A stretch of 64,000 nt of DNA, taken from NCBI RefSeq assembly GCF_000024185.1, contig NC_013790.1:1449501-1513500 (forward strand), given 5' to 3'. A program made the position numbers and the translations under genes. This document shows, in pieces, positions 16,721 through 27,300 of this stretch. The stretch is from Methanobrevibacter ruminantium M1 (GTDB lineage Archaea; Methanobacteriota; Methanobacteria; Methanobacteriales; Methanobacteriaceae). A model generated the notes under the pieces. It worked only from the letters and a program-made list of their open reading frames with translations. It made no database searches and was not told the DNA's origin. Position 1 is the stretch's first letter. Every line of letters starts with the position of its first letter.

Positions 16721-18052
16721 TTAATCGCACTCATAATCACTTTCATTTATCGAATCAGCAATTTCTCTTAATCTATCCTGTATTTTAATAATGGTCTCTT
16801 GACCGTTTCCTCCTATAAATATAGCAGGGTCATGTGAGAATTCTGCAACAAATGCAACTATCTCATCCAGATTATTGGCTATTTCGATTCTTCCATCATA
16901 ATTCAGCAGGCCTAATCTGTAGATTGCCTGATCTAGGGTATCCTCAAGTCCAGGGAATAGAATGATTGCATCGGGATTTGCATTAACAACTTCATTTAAG
17001 ATGTCCAATCTATGATTCTCATTATGCCTTGGAGTTCCAATGAAGATTGCAGTGAAGTCAACTTCATCAAGAATGACCTTAATCGCATCTGAATTGTCGG
17101 ATTTTCCTATATAGATTGTGCAGTCATTTAGCTTAAGAAGCTCTAATCTTCCTTTTACAGGTTTAAAGTTTTCTAGGCTTGTTTTAATGATTTCCTCATC
17201 TATCTCAAAAACATTTTCATTTATGTATTCGGATAATGATTGGCTTAATCCTGCATTCAATCTATTGAATCTGCCGAAAAGATCAATTTCATAATCTGTT
17301 TCGCCGTATTCTATGGTATTTTTAGAAATGCCAATAAATTCTTCCTTAAAGCTCTCTGGAAACTCGGGGTTCTTATTTAAAAATATTGTTTTATCTTTGA
17401 AAAACTCCTTTAGGGAATCTTTATATCCTTCCATTGAACCGTGAACGTCCATATGATCATTTCCCATATTTGTTAGGGCTATAATGTCAAAGTCAAAGCA
17501 ATATCTGCAGAATCCGACAGTCATATCACAAACTTCAATAAGCAAGACATCATATTCTTCCTCATCTGCTTCTAGGATAAGGTCATAATAGCCTTCAAAG
17601 CCTCCTCCACCATTTCCTCCGACTAAAACATTTTTGCCGGCATTTTCTAGGATTTCCTTAATCATGGACACAGTGGTTGTCTTTCCATTGGTTCCGGTTA
17701 CTCCAATTGTAAAGATATCCCTATGCTTGGTCTTAACGTCACATAGGAGTTTTCCAGAGTTTTTATAATGCTCTGCAATTCTGCTTCCCCAAATGCTAGG
17801 GCTTAATACAACTGCATCAGCGGAATTGATGATTTCCTGATTGTTAAATCCTAAATCAATGGTTAGATTATCCTTTTGGAAAGTGATTTTATCCTTAGAT
17901 GGAGATACATTCACTTGGGCAAGGCTTATAGGCAGATTGTCCATTTTGATATTGACATTCAAGTCACTTGCATAAACATCCCAATTATGTTTTAATAGGG
18001 AATTCAATGCTTTTTTCCCTTCTACGCCTAAACCTATTATAGCAGCCTTCAT
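16721..18052 (-). CDS. MurD-like Mur ligase, probably pseudomurein peptide ligase
   Basis: A 443-residue ATP-dependent amide ligase of the Mur family. It has an N-terminal Rossmann start (AAIIGLGVEGKKAL), the P-loop GVTGTNGKTTT (about residue 118), the NMGNDHMDVHGS segment, and a C-terminal domain with KGRLELL and GGNGQETIIKI. Methanobacteriales use Mur ligase homologues to build the peptide of pseudomurein; this one is closest in layout to MurD, but which amino acid it adds cannot be decided here. The CfbE-type F430 synthetase, also MurD-like, is less likely because the N-terminal sequence differs from what I recall of that family. The P-loop is followed by a Gly-rich GGNGGGGF. Confidence 0.83.
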   Translation of the reverse strand: MKAAIIGLGVEGKKALNSLLKHNWDVYASDLNVNIKMDNLPISLAQVNVSPSKDKITFQKDNLTIDLGFNNQEIINSADAVVLSPSIWGSRIAEHYKNSGKLLCDVKTKHRDIFTIGVTGTNGKTTTVSMIKEILENAGKNVLVGGNGGGGFEGYYDLILEADEEEYDVLLIEVCDMTVGFCRYCFDFDIIALTNMGNDHMDVHGSMEGYKDSLKEFFKDKTIFLNKNPEFPESFKEEFIGISKNTIEYGETDYEIDLFGRFNRLNAGLSQSLSEYINENVFEIDEEIIKTSLENFKPVKGRLELLKLNDCTIYIGKSDNSDAIKVILDEVDFTAIFIGTPRHNENHRLDILNEVVNANPDAIILFPGLEDTLDQAIYRLGLLNYDGRIEIANNLDEIVAFVAEFSHDPAIFIGGNGQETIIKIQDRLREIADSINESDYECD

Positions 18053-18221
18053 TATCTCACTTATTTTTAAGATTTTGCTAAATCATTCGTTCGATTAAAT
18101 ACTAATAATATTAAATTAATATAAAAATGTTTTATATTAATTTATATTTATGTTAATTATTATTAATAAATTTAACATTTCGTAACTAGAGAAACTATTT
18201 ATAGGGTATAGTTTTGAATGT

Positions 18222-18390
18222 GTTTAATTCGATTATTTAAGAAAATTTTATAAATCAAATTATCTATTTTTAGGATATTGTTTATTGTTTAATTCGATTA
18301 TTTAAGAAAATTTTATAAATCAAATTATCTATTTTTAGGATATTGTTTATTGTTTAATTCGATTATTTAAGAAAATTTTATAAATCAATT
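18222..18390 (+). promoter_or_regulatory. 65-bp tandem repeat carrying three copies of a TATA-box promoter
   Basis: GTTTAATTCGATTATTTAAG starts at 18222, 18287 and 18352, period 65 (two full copies and a partial third). Each copy contains AAAATTTTATAAATC, a good archaeal TATA box with an A-rich BRE. The third box (about 18372-18386) lies about 40-50 bases before the M42 peptidase start, the right distance for its promoter. The first two would give longer transcripts. Confidence 0.65.
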
Positions 18391-18423
18391 TAACTAATTA
18401 TATATTATATGAAAGGTGAAATG

Positions 18424-19512
18424 ATGACATCTGATGAAAAAATTAAATTAGTAGAAGAACTCTGTATGACTCCAGGTATCTCTGGGTTTGAAGAAAAGAT
18501 TGCAGAGATTATTAAAAGAGAATTAAAAGATGTAGCAGATAAAATTGAAGTAGACAAGATGGGAAATCTAATCGCTACTAAAAAAGGTTCTTCTAAAAAA
18601 GGACCAACCGTAATGTTGGCATCCCATATGGATGAAATTGGTTTGATGGTAAGCTATATCGACGATAATGGTTACCTTAAGTTTGCAACCATTGGCGGAA
18701 TCAACGATCAAATGCTTATGAACCAAACAGTTGTTATCCATTCCAAAAATGGTGATGTGACTGGAGTTATCGGTTCTAAGCCACCTCATGTAACCAAGCC
18801 TGAAGAGAAAAAGAAAGTTGTTCCATATGATGAAATGTTTATTGATATTGGAGCAAAGGATAAGGAGCAAGCTGAAGAGATGGTTTCCATTGGAGATCCA
18901 ATTACATTTAAAACATGGTTTGAAGCATTTCCAAATAATTTAGTAATGTGTAAGGCATTGGATAACCGTTTAGGCTGTTATGTCATGATGGAAGTCTTAA
19001 AAAGAGTGGATTCCAAAGCTACAGTATATGGTGTTGGAACAACCCAAGAGGAAGTTGGCTTGAAAGGTGCAAAAGTAACTTCATATAAGTTAAACCCAGA
19101 TATGGCATTTGCTCTTGACGTTACCTTATCCGGAGATCACCCTGGAATAAAACCTGAAGAGGCTCCTGTTGTTATAGGAAAAGGACCTGCTGTAATCTTA
19201 ATCGATGCAAGCGGCAGAGGAATAATTACTCCTAAATACATTAGAGAGCTTTTGATTAACACTGGAGAAAAAGAAGAAATTCCATACCAGCTTGAAGTAA
19301 GTAGTGGTGGTACAACTGATGGTACAGCAATTCACCTTACCAAAGAAGGAATTCCTACCGGTGTATTATCTGTTCCAACCAGGTATATTCACACAACTGT
19401 TAGCGTAGCAAGTATGGATGATGTTGAAAATACAATTCAATTGATTGTAGCTGCTATAAACAGTTTAGAAATAAATTTTAAATACATTTTCAGTATTTTA
19501 AATACTTTTTAA
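18424..19512 (+). CDS. M42 family metallo-aminopeptidase (TET-type)
   Basis: A peptidase that removes N-terminal residues from peptides as part of cytosolic protein turnover. Metal and catalytic residues are visible: ASHMDEIG (H68, D70), KALDNRLG (D180), TTQEEVG (E209, E210), [11 protein letters not shown] (D232), and a C-terminal YIHTTVSV His. The frame is also open from ATG 18409, but the AAAGGTGA ribosome site lies inside that extension, so ATG 18424 (or 18421) is preferred. The last 13 or so residues ([12 protein letters not shown]) are encoded by the start of a 38-bp duplicated AT-rich sequence and look like a recent tail. Confidence 0.92.
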   Translation: MTSDEKIKLVEELCMTPGISGFEEKIAEIIKRELKDVADKIEVDKMGNLIATKKGSSKKGPTVMLASHMDEIGLMVSYIDDNGYLKFATIGGINDQMLMNQTVVIHSKNGDVTGVIGSKPPHVTKPEEKKKVVPYDEMFIDIGAKDKEQAEEMVSIGDPITFKTWFEAFPNNLVMCKALDNRLGCYVMMEVLKRVDSKATVYGVGTTQEEVGLKGAKVTSYKLNPDMAFALDVTLSGDHPGIKPEEAPVVIGKGPAVILIDASGRGIITPKYIRELLINTGEKEEIPYQLEVSSGGTTDGTAIHLTKEGIPTGVLSVPTRYIHTTVSVASMDDVENTIQLIVAAINSLEINFKYIFSILNTF

Positions 19513-19562
19513 CTTTTAAGTATTTTTACAGTATTTTAAATACTTTTATAATTTTTTAAGTA
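19491..19562. repeat. 38-bp tandem duplication over the M42 stop codon
   Basis: CAGTATTTTAAATACTTTT occurs at 19491 and 19529. The first copy supplies the last codons and stop of the peptidase gene; each copy also holds the short palindrome AGTATTTTAAATACT. Confidence 0.6.
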
Positions 19563-19587
19563 TTTTTAGAATAATTAATTTATTCTA

Positions 19588-19672
19588 AATTCTTTTTTTT
19601 ATTTTTCTATATTTTTCTATATTTTTCTTTATTTTTTTTTATTTTTCTATATTTTTCTATATTTTCTTTATT
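19588..19672 (+). terminator. T-rich terminator region between convergent genes
   Basis: Repeated CTATATTTTT and runs of up to 9 T on the plus strand follow the M42 gene and precede the convergent aldo/keto reductase gene. Confidence 0.5.
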
Positions 19673-19722
19673 ATATTTCCTTAAATAATCTTAATAAATT
19701 ATTTTTTCCTTTTTTTATTGAT

Positions 19723-20865
19723 TTAATTACCATAAGGACTAAAACCCTCTTGGAAATGCTCACACAATTTTTCTAATTCTTTTGGAATGTTTATTTTTTG
19801 AGTGCAATAATCTATGCAGGTTTCACACTGTGTGCAGTCGCTTGCTGGAACCTTCTCATCAGCTAACTTATCAAAATACAATCTATAGATATTTGATTCT
19901 TTCTGAACTTTATGGTGATTGTATAATCTAAAGTACTCAGGAATTGGAATCTCTAACGGGCATGCCTTAAGACAGTATCCGCATTCGCTGCATGGCACTG
20001 CAAGATTTTCTCTTAATTTATCTGCTTCTTTAAGCAAGAAGTCAAATTCCTCTTCGCTTAATGGTTTGAAGTTTTCAAAGGTATTGATATTATCGATTAA
20101 GTCTTCCATTTTGCTCATCCCACTTAAAACTATTTTCACATGTTCAAGGGATGCACAGAATCTCATTGCAAAGCTTGCTATTGAAGCGTCTTGACTAAGC
20201 TCCTTGAAATCATTATTTATTTCTTCAGGTTGGTTTACAATCACTCCTCCCTTTAATGGTTCCATCACATAGACATCAAGGCCATGCTCTACACATAAAT
20301 CGTAGCATTTATGGGCTTCGATAGCTGGATCTTCCCAATCCAAATAGTTAAGCTCCAATTGCACAATGTCAATGTCTTTAGCATATTTATTAAGGAACTT
20401 TTCTAACAAATCGGAATTCTCATGGAAACTGATTCCAATCTTCTTTGCTATGCCCTTTTCTTTCATATTCTTTACATATTCAAATGTATTATGTTCCTCA
20501 GCCAGTTCTAGCCATGGAATATTAATATTATGTACAAAAAAGACATCAAAATAGTCGATTCCAAGCCTTTCAAGCATAGTATTTACAAATTTCTCATTGT
20601 CTTCTTCACTTGTAAGGGCCCAAGTAGGCATCTTATCACAGATAAGGAATGATTCGCGAGGATATCTTTCAACAAGGGCTTTTTTAATTGCAATCTCGCT
20701 CATTCCATTATGATATGCATAGGATGTGTCAAAATAGTTAAATCCTTTTTCCATATAGGTATCAACCATCTCATTAAAGTATTCTTGGTCAATTGACTGT
20801 GGATTGTTTTCATCCTTTAGGGGCAATCTCATACAGCCAAAACCAAATTTAGATTTGTATTTCAT
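19723..20865 (-). CDS. Aldo/keto reductase with two 4Fe-4S ferredoxin motifs
   Basis: A cytosolic oxidoreductase of about 380 residues. From the ATG at 20865 (MKYKSKFGFGCM) the catalytic tetrad is D46 and Y51 (NYFDTSYAYHNG), K78 (LICDKMP) and H112 (FFVHNIN). The C-terminal part carries CSECGYCLKACP and CTQCETCIDYC, two 4Fe-4S ligand sets. The frame extends six codons upstream, but the GGAG there makes a better ribosome site than coding sequence. This type is common in anaerobes and probably couples carbonyl reduction to ferredoxin; the substrate is unknown. It is transcribed away from the giant helicase-nuclease gene. Confidence 0.9.
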   Translation of the reverse strand: MKYKSKFGFGCMRLPLKDENNPQSIDQEYFNEMVDTYMEKGFNYFDTSYAYHNGMSEIAIKKALVERYPRESFLICDKMPTWALTSEEDNEKFVNTMLERLGIDYFDVFFVHNINIPWLELAEEHNTFEYVKNMKEKGIAKKIGISFHENSDLLEKFLNKYAKDIDIVQLELNYLDWEDPAIEAHKCYDLCVEHGLDVYVMEPLKGGVIVNQPEEINNDFKELSQDASIASFAMRFCASLEHVKIVLSGMSKMEDLIDNINTFENFKPLSEEEFDFLLKEADKLRENLAVPCSECGYCLKACPLEIPIPEYFRLYNHHKVQKESNIYRLYFDKLADEKVPASDCTQCETCIDYCTQKINIPKELEKLCEHFQEGFSPYGN

Positions 20866-21351
20866 TTTCTTTACTCCAAACATTATCCATTGTTATATAT
20901 ATTTATGTATCTAAAGTTTTCATATATATAAATATTCATTTTTCTTAAAAATTTCTTTAATTATATTAATTTATTTTAGTTATCTTAAACAGATTAATGT
21001 TATTTTTTTAATATTTGTTCAATAAATTAAATATGCTTATTGAAATTTAATAAGGATTGTTAAAACTTAAAATAATTAATGCAAAATTTATTATTTTTTA
21101 ATTCAATTTTAAATAAGTATTTAAATAAATATTAGAATAATTTTACTATTACAAACCTTTATAAATTACAAAGACTATAAATAATATTGTATCAATTATT
21201 ATAATACTATCGATAGGTATATTAATAAAAAGAAGTCCTTTCGAATAGTTATTAAAAAAAATTAAAAGTATATCATCATGATAATTAGTTTTATTTTCTA
21301 AATTAAAGCAACTAATAATTAGATTTATTTTCTAAAGCAAAGGGATAAATA
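20866..21351. other. Divergent intergenic region before the giant gene
   Basis: No gene is visible. It contains TTTATAAATTAC at about 21157 (possible TATA box for the plus strand), the 10-bp palindrome CTATCGATAG at about 21207, and a near-duplicate of about 33 bp just before the giant gene (TAATTAG-T/A-TTTATTTTCTAAA at about 21281 and 21314). The giant gene's ATG follows AAAGGGAT. Confidence 0.45.
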
Positions 21352-24300
21352 ATGAAATTTAGAACACCATCAAAGAAAGACACCAATAAGGATATTGAGA
21401 AGGAGTTTAAAAACTTAAGAAAAGAGCTCTTGGATCTAACCTTAAGAAACCCTCTTCTTAACTTTAAGGCTAGAAACCGAAATCTCAGTATTATCAATCA
21501 ATCTCCTATAAACATCTATAGGACCCTTGTTTTAGAGAATAAAAAGATGTTCTTTCAAGCAAATAAGAAAGAAACTAAAAAGTCAAAGGCCCATGCATTC
21601 ATAGATGAGGCTAAGGAGTTTCTATCACAGGAAAGCGATAAGACCTTAAAGGCAGACTTATCACCTAGTGAACTTCAAAAAAGACTCTTTTATATAGATC
21701 AGCAATCTAAGACAATGGTACAGGAGCAAGGTTACAATATCCTATACATTGCAATCGGATTTATCGAATGGATTGACAATAAGAAGCCAAGACAAAAGAA
21801 TTTAGCACCTCTCATTCTTATTCCAGTTGAAATGGAACGTAAAAAAGTTGGAAACTCTTTTTCATTATCTTGGACAGGTGAAGACTTACAGAACAATATT
21901 TCTATTCAAGCAAAGCTAAGGGAAATCGGCATAGAATTGCCTAAGTTTGAACAGACTTCCTATGTGGAAGGGGTTAACCACTATCTGGAAAATGTAAGGC
22001 AGGCAATCAGGCCATTTCCAAAATGGGATGTAAAATATGACATAGCATTAGGATTCTTCTCATTCACCAAGTTTGTAATGTATAATGACTTGAATCCGGA
22101 AAGTTGGGATGAGAACATCGACTTGACAAAAAATGAGCTTATTCAAGCAATCTTCAACCCAAGCAAGAATGTATATGAAGATACCTTTGAAGAGGATGAT
22201 GTAGATGAAAAGCTCCATTATAAGACAATGTATCAGGTTTTGGATGCAGATTCCTCCCAGATTGCAGCTATTGAAAATGTAAAGGCCGGACATAACCTTG
22301 TTGTAGAAGGTCCTCCTGGAACCGGAAAGTCACAAACCATTGTAAACTTGATAGCTGAGCTTATTGCAGAGGGGAAAACCGTTCTTTTTGTAAGTGAAAA
22401 GATGGCTGCACTTGAAGTGGTAAAAAGCAGATTGGATAGCGTAGGCCTTGGCAAGTTTGTATTGGAGCTTCATTCACATAAGACAAGACGAAAGAAATTC
22501 CTTAAAAACCTTCAAAAAGCCACTAATGTTCGCTCAACAAGGGATTTAAAGTTAGATCAAACATTAAGAAAGCTTGAAAACCTACGTGACCAGTTAGATC
22601 AATATGCAGAGATAATTCACCGTCCTATGGCAAATGTCAAGCTCAGCCCATTTGAACTCTATGGTATGAAGGAGTCTTCAGAGGATTATTTCTCCCGCCA
22701 AAATAGGTTATTGCCTTTGGTTAGGTTTGACAATCCAGAAGATATCACCATGAAGGATCTGGATGATATAATCATATCATTGGAAAACCTATCAGAGCTC
22801 TATTCAACAATATCAAAAAACAATCCTTGGAGCTATTGCAATCCGAAAAGCTTGCTTCCAGCAGATTTAAGGGAAATAGAACAGCTGATAATGGATACCC
22901 TCGAGGCACTCACTGACTTTAGATATGAGATGGACATAATAAATGAGGTCTATGGAATCAAGGTTCCAAATACCCTGCAGGAATATGAAGATTCAATCAC
23001 TGCATTAAGCCTATTAAATAGCGAGACAGTTAACCTTATTGACAGCTCCATCCTATTGAATAGGGAGTGGTATAGCAATCCTGAACAGGCACAAATTCTA
23101 ATCAAGCTATTGGCTTCATATCAGCAATCATCTAACCTCTTTGATAAGTTTACAGATTATCTTCTCATTGCTGATTTGGATACATTGATTCAAGACTTGA
23201 ATAAGGACTTGAATAAGAAATTTAGGCTCTTCGGCGGAAATTCCCATAAGGATGAGCTAAGCAGATTATATAAGGGCCCTGTTCCTAGTGAAAAGGAAGC
23301 CTTAAATGACCTTATTAAGGTACGTAAAGAAATTAAAGTTAGACAAAGCTATAATGATAATGAAAAACTTGGAATCAGATACTTTGGAGATTTATGGGGC
23401 AAGAATGCCAATGTTCAAGAGCTTAAGGAAGTTTCAATCTGGATGAGAAAGTTCACACATCTTTTATCTAATGGCACATTCAATGAAAATACCGTTAAGA
23501 TGCTTTCTAATGAAATATTCCACCCTTCAATAGATGATGGAATCGATGAATATATTGAAAAAGGCAACAGATTCTATGAAAGCCTTAAGAAACTGGAATC
23601 CAAACTCAATCCGAGAAGCAAGATTATATTTAAGAAGGAAAGCGAAGATGTTCCATTTGACAAGTGGGAAATTCAACTTAACAAATGGAAAGGACAATTG
23701 TCAAGCCTCCACTTATGGTCACAGTATTCCAATACCAAAAGGGCATGCATGAACACTCATGCTTCTATTTTCATCAAGACAGTTGAAAAGAGAAATATCA
23801 AAAAGGACGATGTAAAGCCACTGGTATTAGGTAATTTTGCAGACAGTCTCTTGAATATTGTATTTAGTGAAAATGAGATATTGGCAGGATTCATTGGAGA
23901 ATTGCATGAAAACCGCATTGCTGACTTTAAGGATTTAGATCGAAAGATCATCAATCTAAACCGAAAAAGAATATTCAATAAACTGAATAGCCAAATCCCT
24001 AAGATTTTCGGTGGAGCAAACGACCCTGAAGCAAAGATCTTAGCTGGAGAATTCACTAGAAAAAGCGGACACTTGCCAGTTAGAACCCTTCTTGAAAAGG
24101 CTGGAGGAACAATCAAAAAAATCAAGCCAGTCTTTATGATGAGTCCATTGTCAATTGCACAGTACCTCGACCCTACAAATCCTAAATTGCAATTTGATGT
24201 TGTCATTTTCGACGAGGCAAGTCAGGTTAAGCCCGAGGATGCATTAGGTGCATTCATGAGAGGAAAGACTGCTGTAGTTATGGGAGACACTCAACAATTG

Positions 24301-27300
24301 CCTCCTACAAGTTTCTTTGATCAGATGACAGACAGCGAAGGGGGAGAGGAAGTGGCAACCGCTTTGGATATGGAAAGCATTCTTCACTTATGCAAAATGT
24401 CATTCCCTGTCAAGATGCTTAAATGGCACTACAGAAGCCGCCATGAGTCTTTAATCAATATTTCCAATAGGGAATTCTATGATAATGAGCTCTTGGTCTA
24501 TCCTTCACCTTGCCATAATGACCCTGAACTAGGACTTAAATTCCATTATAATCCAAATACAGCATATCATAGAGGAGAAGGCTCTGCTAACCCATTGGAA
24601 GCAAAGGATGTTGTAAAGGAAATATTCAGACACTTTGAAAAGTATGGCGATAAGAAGAGCTTAGGTGTTGGAACATTCTCTGTTGCTCAAAAGAATGCCA
24701 TATTAGAGGAATTGGAGATTGAAAGAAAGAGCCATCCTGAATTTGAACCACTATTTTCTGATAAGAGAGAGGAAAGGTTCTTCGTAAAGAACCTTGAAAC
24801 AATTCAAGGGGATGAAAGGGATGTCATTCTAATAAGCGTAGGATATGGATATGATACAGAAGGTAAGATGTCCTTAAACTTCGGTCCTCTAAACCAAGAC
24901 GGTGGAGAAAGACGTTTGAATGTGCTTATTACAAGGGCAAGGGAAAAATGTGTTGTTTTCACCAATTTCAGAGCCCATGACATTCATCTAACAGCAAACC
25001 CTCCATTTGGGGTTAAGTCTCTACAAAGCTTTTTGGAGTATGCTGAAAACCTTTCACAAAATCAGTTCATTGACCAAGAAGAGGATGAGGAGGCTCCATT
25101 TGAGGATGCAATCTATAATTTCCTAGCAGATAACGGATATCGGGTCGATAAGAGAATCGGTTGTGCAGGATTTAGAGTGGATCTTGCTATAATTGATGAG
25201 GAGAATCCGGGAAAATACCTCCTGGGAATCCAGTGTGACGGCCATAATTATGCTTCAAGCAAGGTAGCAAGAGACAGAGACAGACTAAGAGAGCAAGTAT
25301 TAAACGGATTAGGATGGAAAATCTATCATATTTGGTCAACAGACTGGTATAGAAACAGAGACCTAGCCAGAGCTAGACTCTTGGAGCATATTGAGAATAC
25401 AATAATCACTACAAAGGTTAATGACTTGAAGTCAAAGATTCATGATGCTGAATCAATGCAGATAAATCCAGTCACTACTGTTGTTATTGATAAGAAAAAT
25501 AAGGAGAAAGATTCTGATGATGATTCAGACAGTGATAAAACTGATAAAAATAAAGAAAGCCTTATTAATAATTATTTAAAAGATTTAGAAGATGAATTTG
25601 GAGACAATAGTGATAAAAAGGACAATAATAATGAAGATGATGATTCTAATAATGATGATGGAGGATTAGTCATTGATTCAACTGATGATTCTATTGACAA
25701 TCCAGATGATGGAGGATTAGTCATTGATTCAACTGATGATTCTATTGACAATCCAGATGATGAAGGGTTAGTTATTGATTCAGATACCAATTTAGGTAGT
25801 GAAGAGTTTGATATTGGTTCTGATTCTGTTTTAGATGATGATTCTGATGATGAAGAGTTTGGTGTTGATTCTGATTCTGATTTGGATGAAGAAGAAATCA
25901 TTGAAGATTCAGAAATTAAATTAAGCGACACTCTTAATACTGATTTAAAAGATGAAGACATTTATGAACCTGAAATTGAATTAGATGACAATTCTGATTC
26001 TGATTTGGATGAAGAAGAAATCATTTATGAAAGGGAAATTCAATTAAAAGAGGGTTCTGATTTAGATACAGAAGATGAAATTATTATTGAAGAAAATAAT
26101 AACAATGGTTCTGATATTGATTTAGATTCAGATGATGTAACTGTATTTGAATTAAGTGATGAGGATTCTAGTTCTGATTCAGATGATGTGACTGTATTTG
26201 AATTAAGTGATGATGATTCTAGTTCTGATTCAGATGATGAAGAATTAGATAATGATTCCAATATTGATTTGGAAGATGAAGAATCAGATGATAATTTCAC
26301 TCTTGATTTGGAGGATCAATCAAATAATCTGATGCCAAAAAGCACTATTGATAAATCTGAGTTTTTAAAAGATTTATATGGTGAAGATGATGATTTAAGT
26401 TCAACTATTGACGAAGAACCGAAAATACTTAATGATAATAATGAAGTTATTAATAAATCTTTTGATTCAAAGGATAAAAAGAGTTCTAAAAATATTAGCA
26501 AATCTGAGCTTAAAAATCAAGAAAAAGCTAAATCTAAAACTAAATCTAAAACTAAATCTAAAGCTAAACCTAAAAATAGAAATCAAGAGATTAAAAATAT
26601 TGAAAACGGCAAAATTAAAAATGATGATTCTAAAAAAGAGCAGAATAAACCAAAATCTAAAAATAGGTCTATACTAAATAGATTAAAGAATATTGGTGGA
26701 GGTTTGGGTTTATCAAGATCAGAAGAATCTGAAGGTAAAGAATTTATTAAGGCTGAAGATAAAAAATCAAAAGAATTTGTATCCGATGCCAAAAAGTCAA
26801 TAAAAAGAAAAGACAGAAAGGCAAAAGATAAGGATTCCAATGATAAAAAAGAAATAAATAAAAAACTTAATAAAGAGCAAAATATAAAAAATAATAAAGA
26901 TAATATTGTTGAATCAGATAAAAAACAAGAGGAAATTAAAGAAGAAATTCAAAAACCTGTTCCTAAATCTAAACCAAATAATACAAAAGAGTTAATTAAT
27001 CAAAATAACAAAACCATTGAAGAATTAGAAGAATATATTAATAATAGTTCAAATAATTCTGATTTAGAATTTGATGGTGCTTCTGATATTGATTTAGAAA
27101 AAGAAATTATTTCAGAAGACAAAACTAAATTAGACGTAGAATCAGATATTCAAATGGATGATGAATATGTGATAGTTGATGATTCTGAATTGGAAGACGA
27201 ATTTGAGTTTATAGAAGAATTAGATGATGATTCTGAATTGGAAGACGAATTTGAGTTTATAGAAGAATTAGATGATGATTCTGAATTGGAAGATGAAGAA

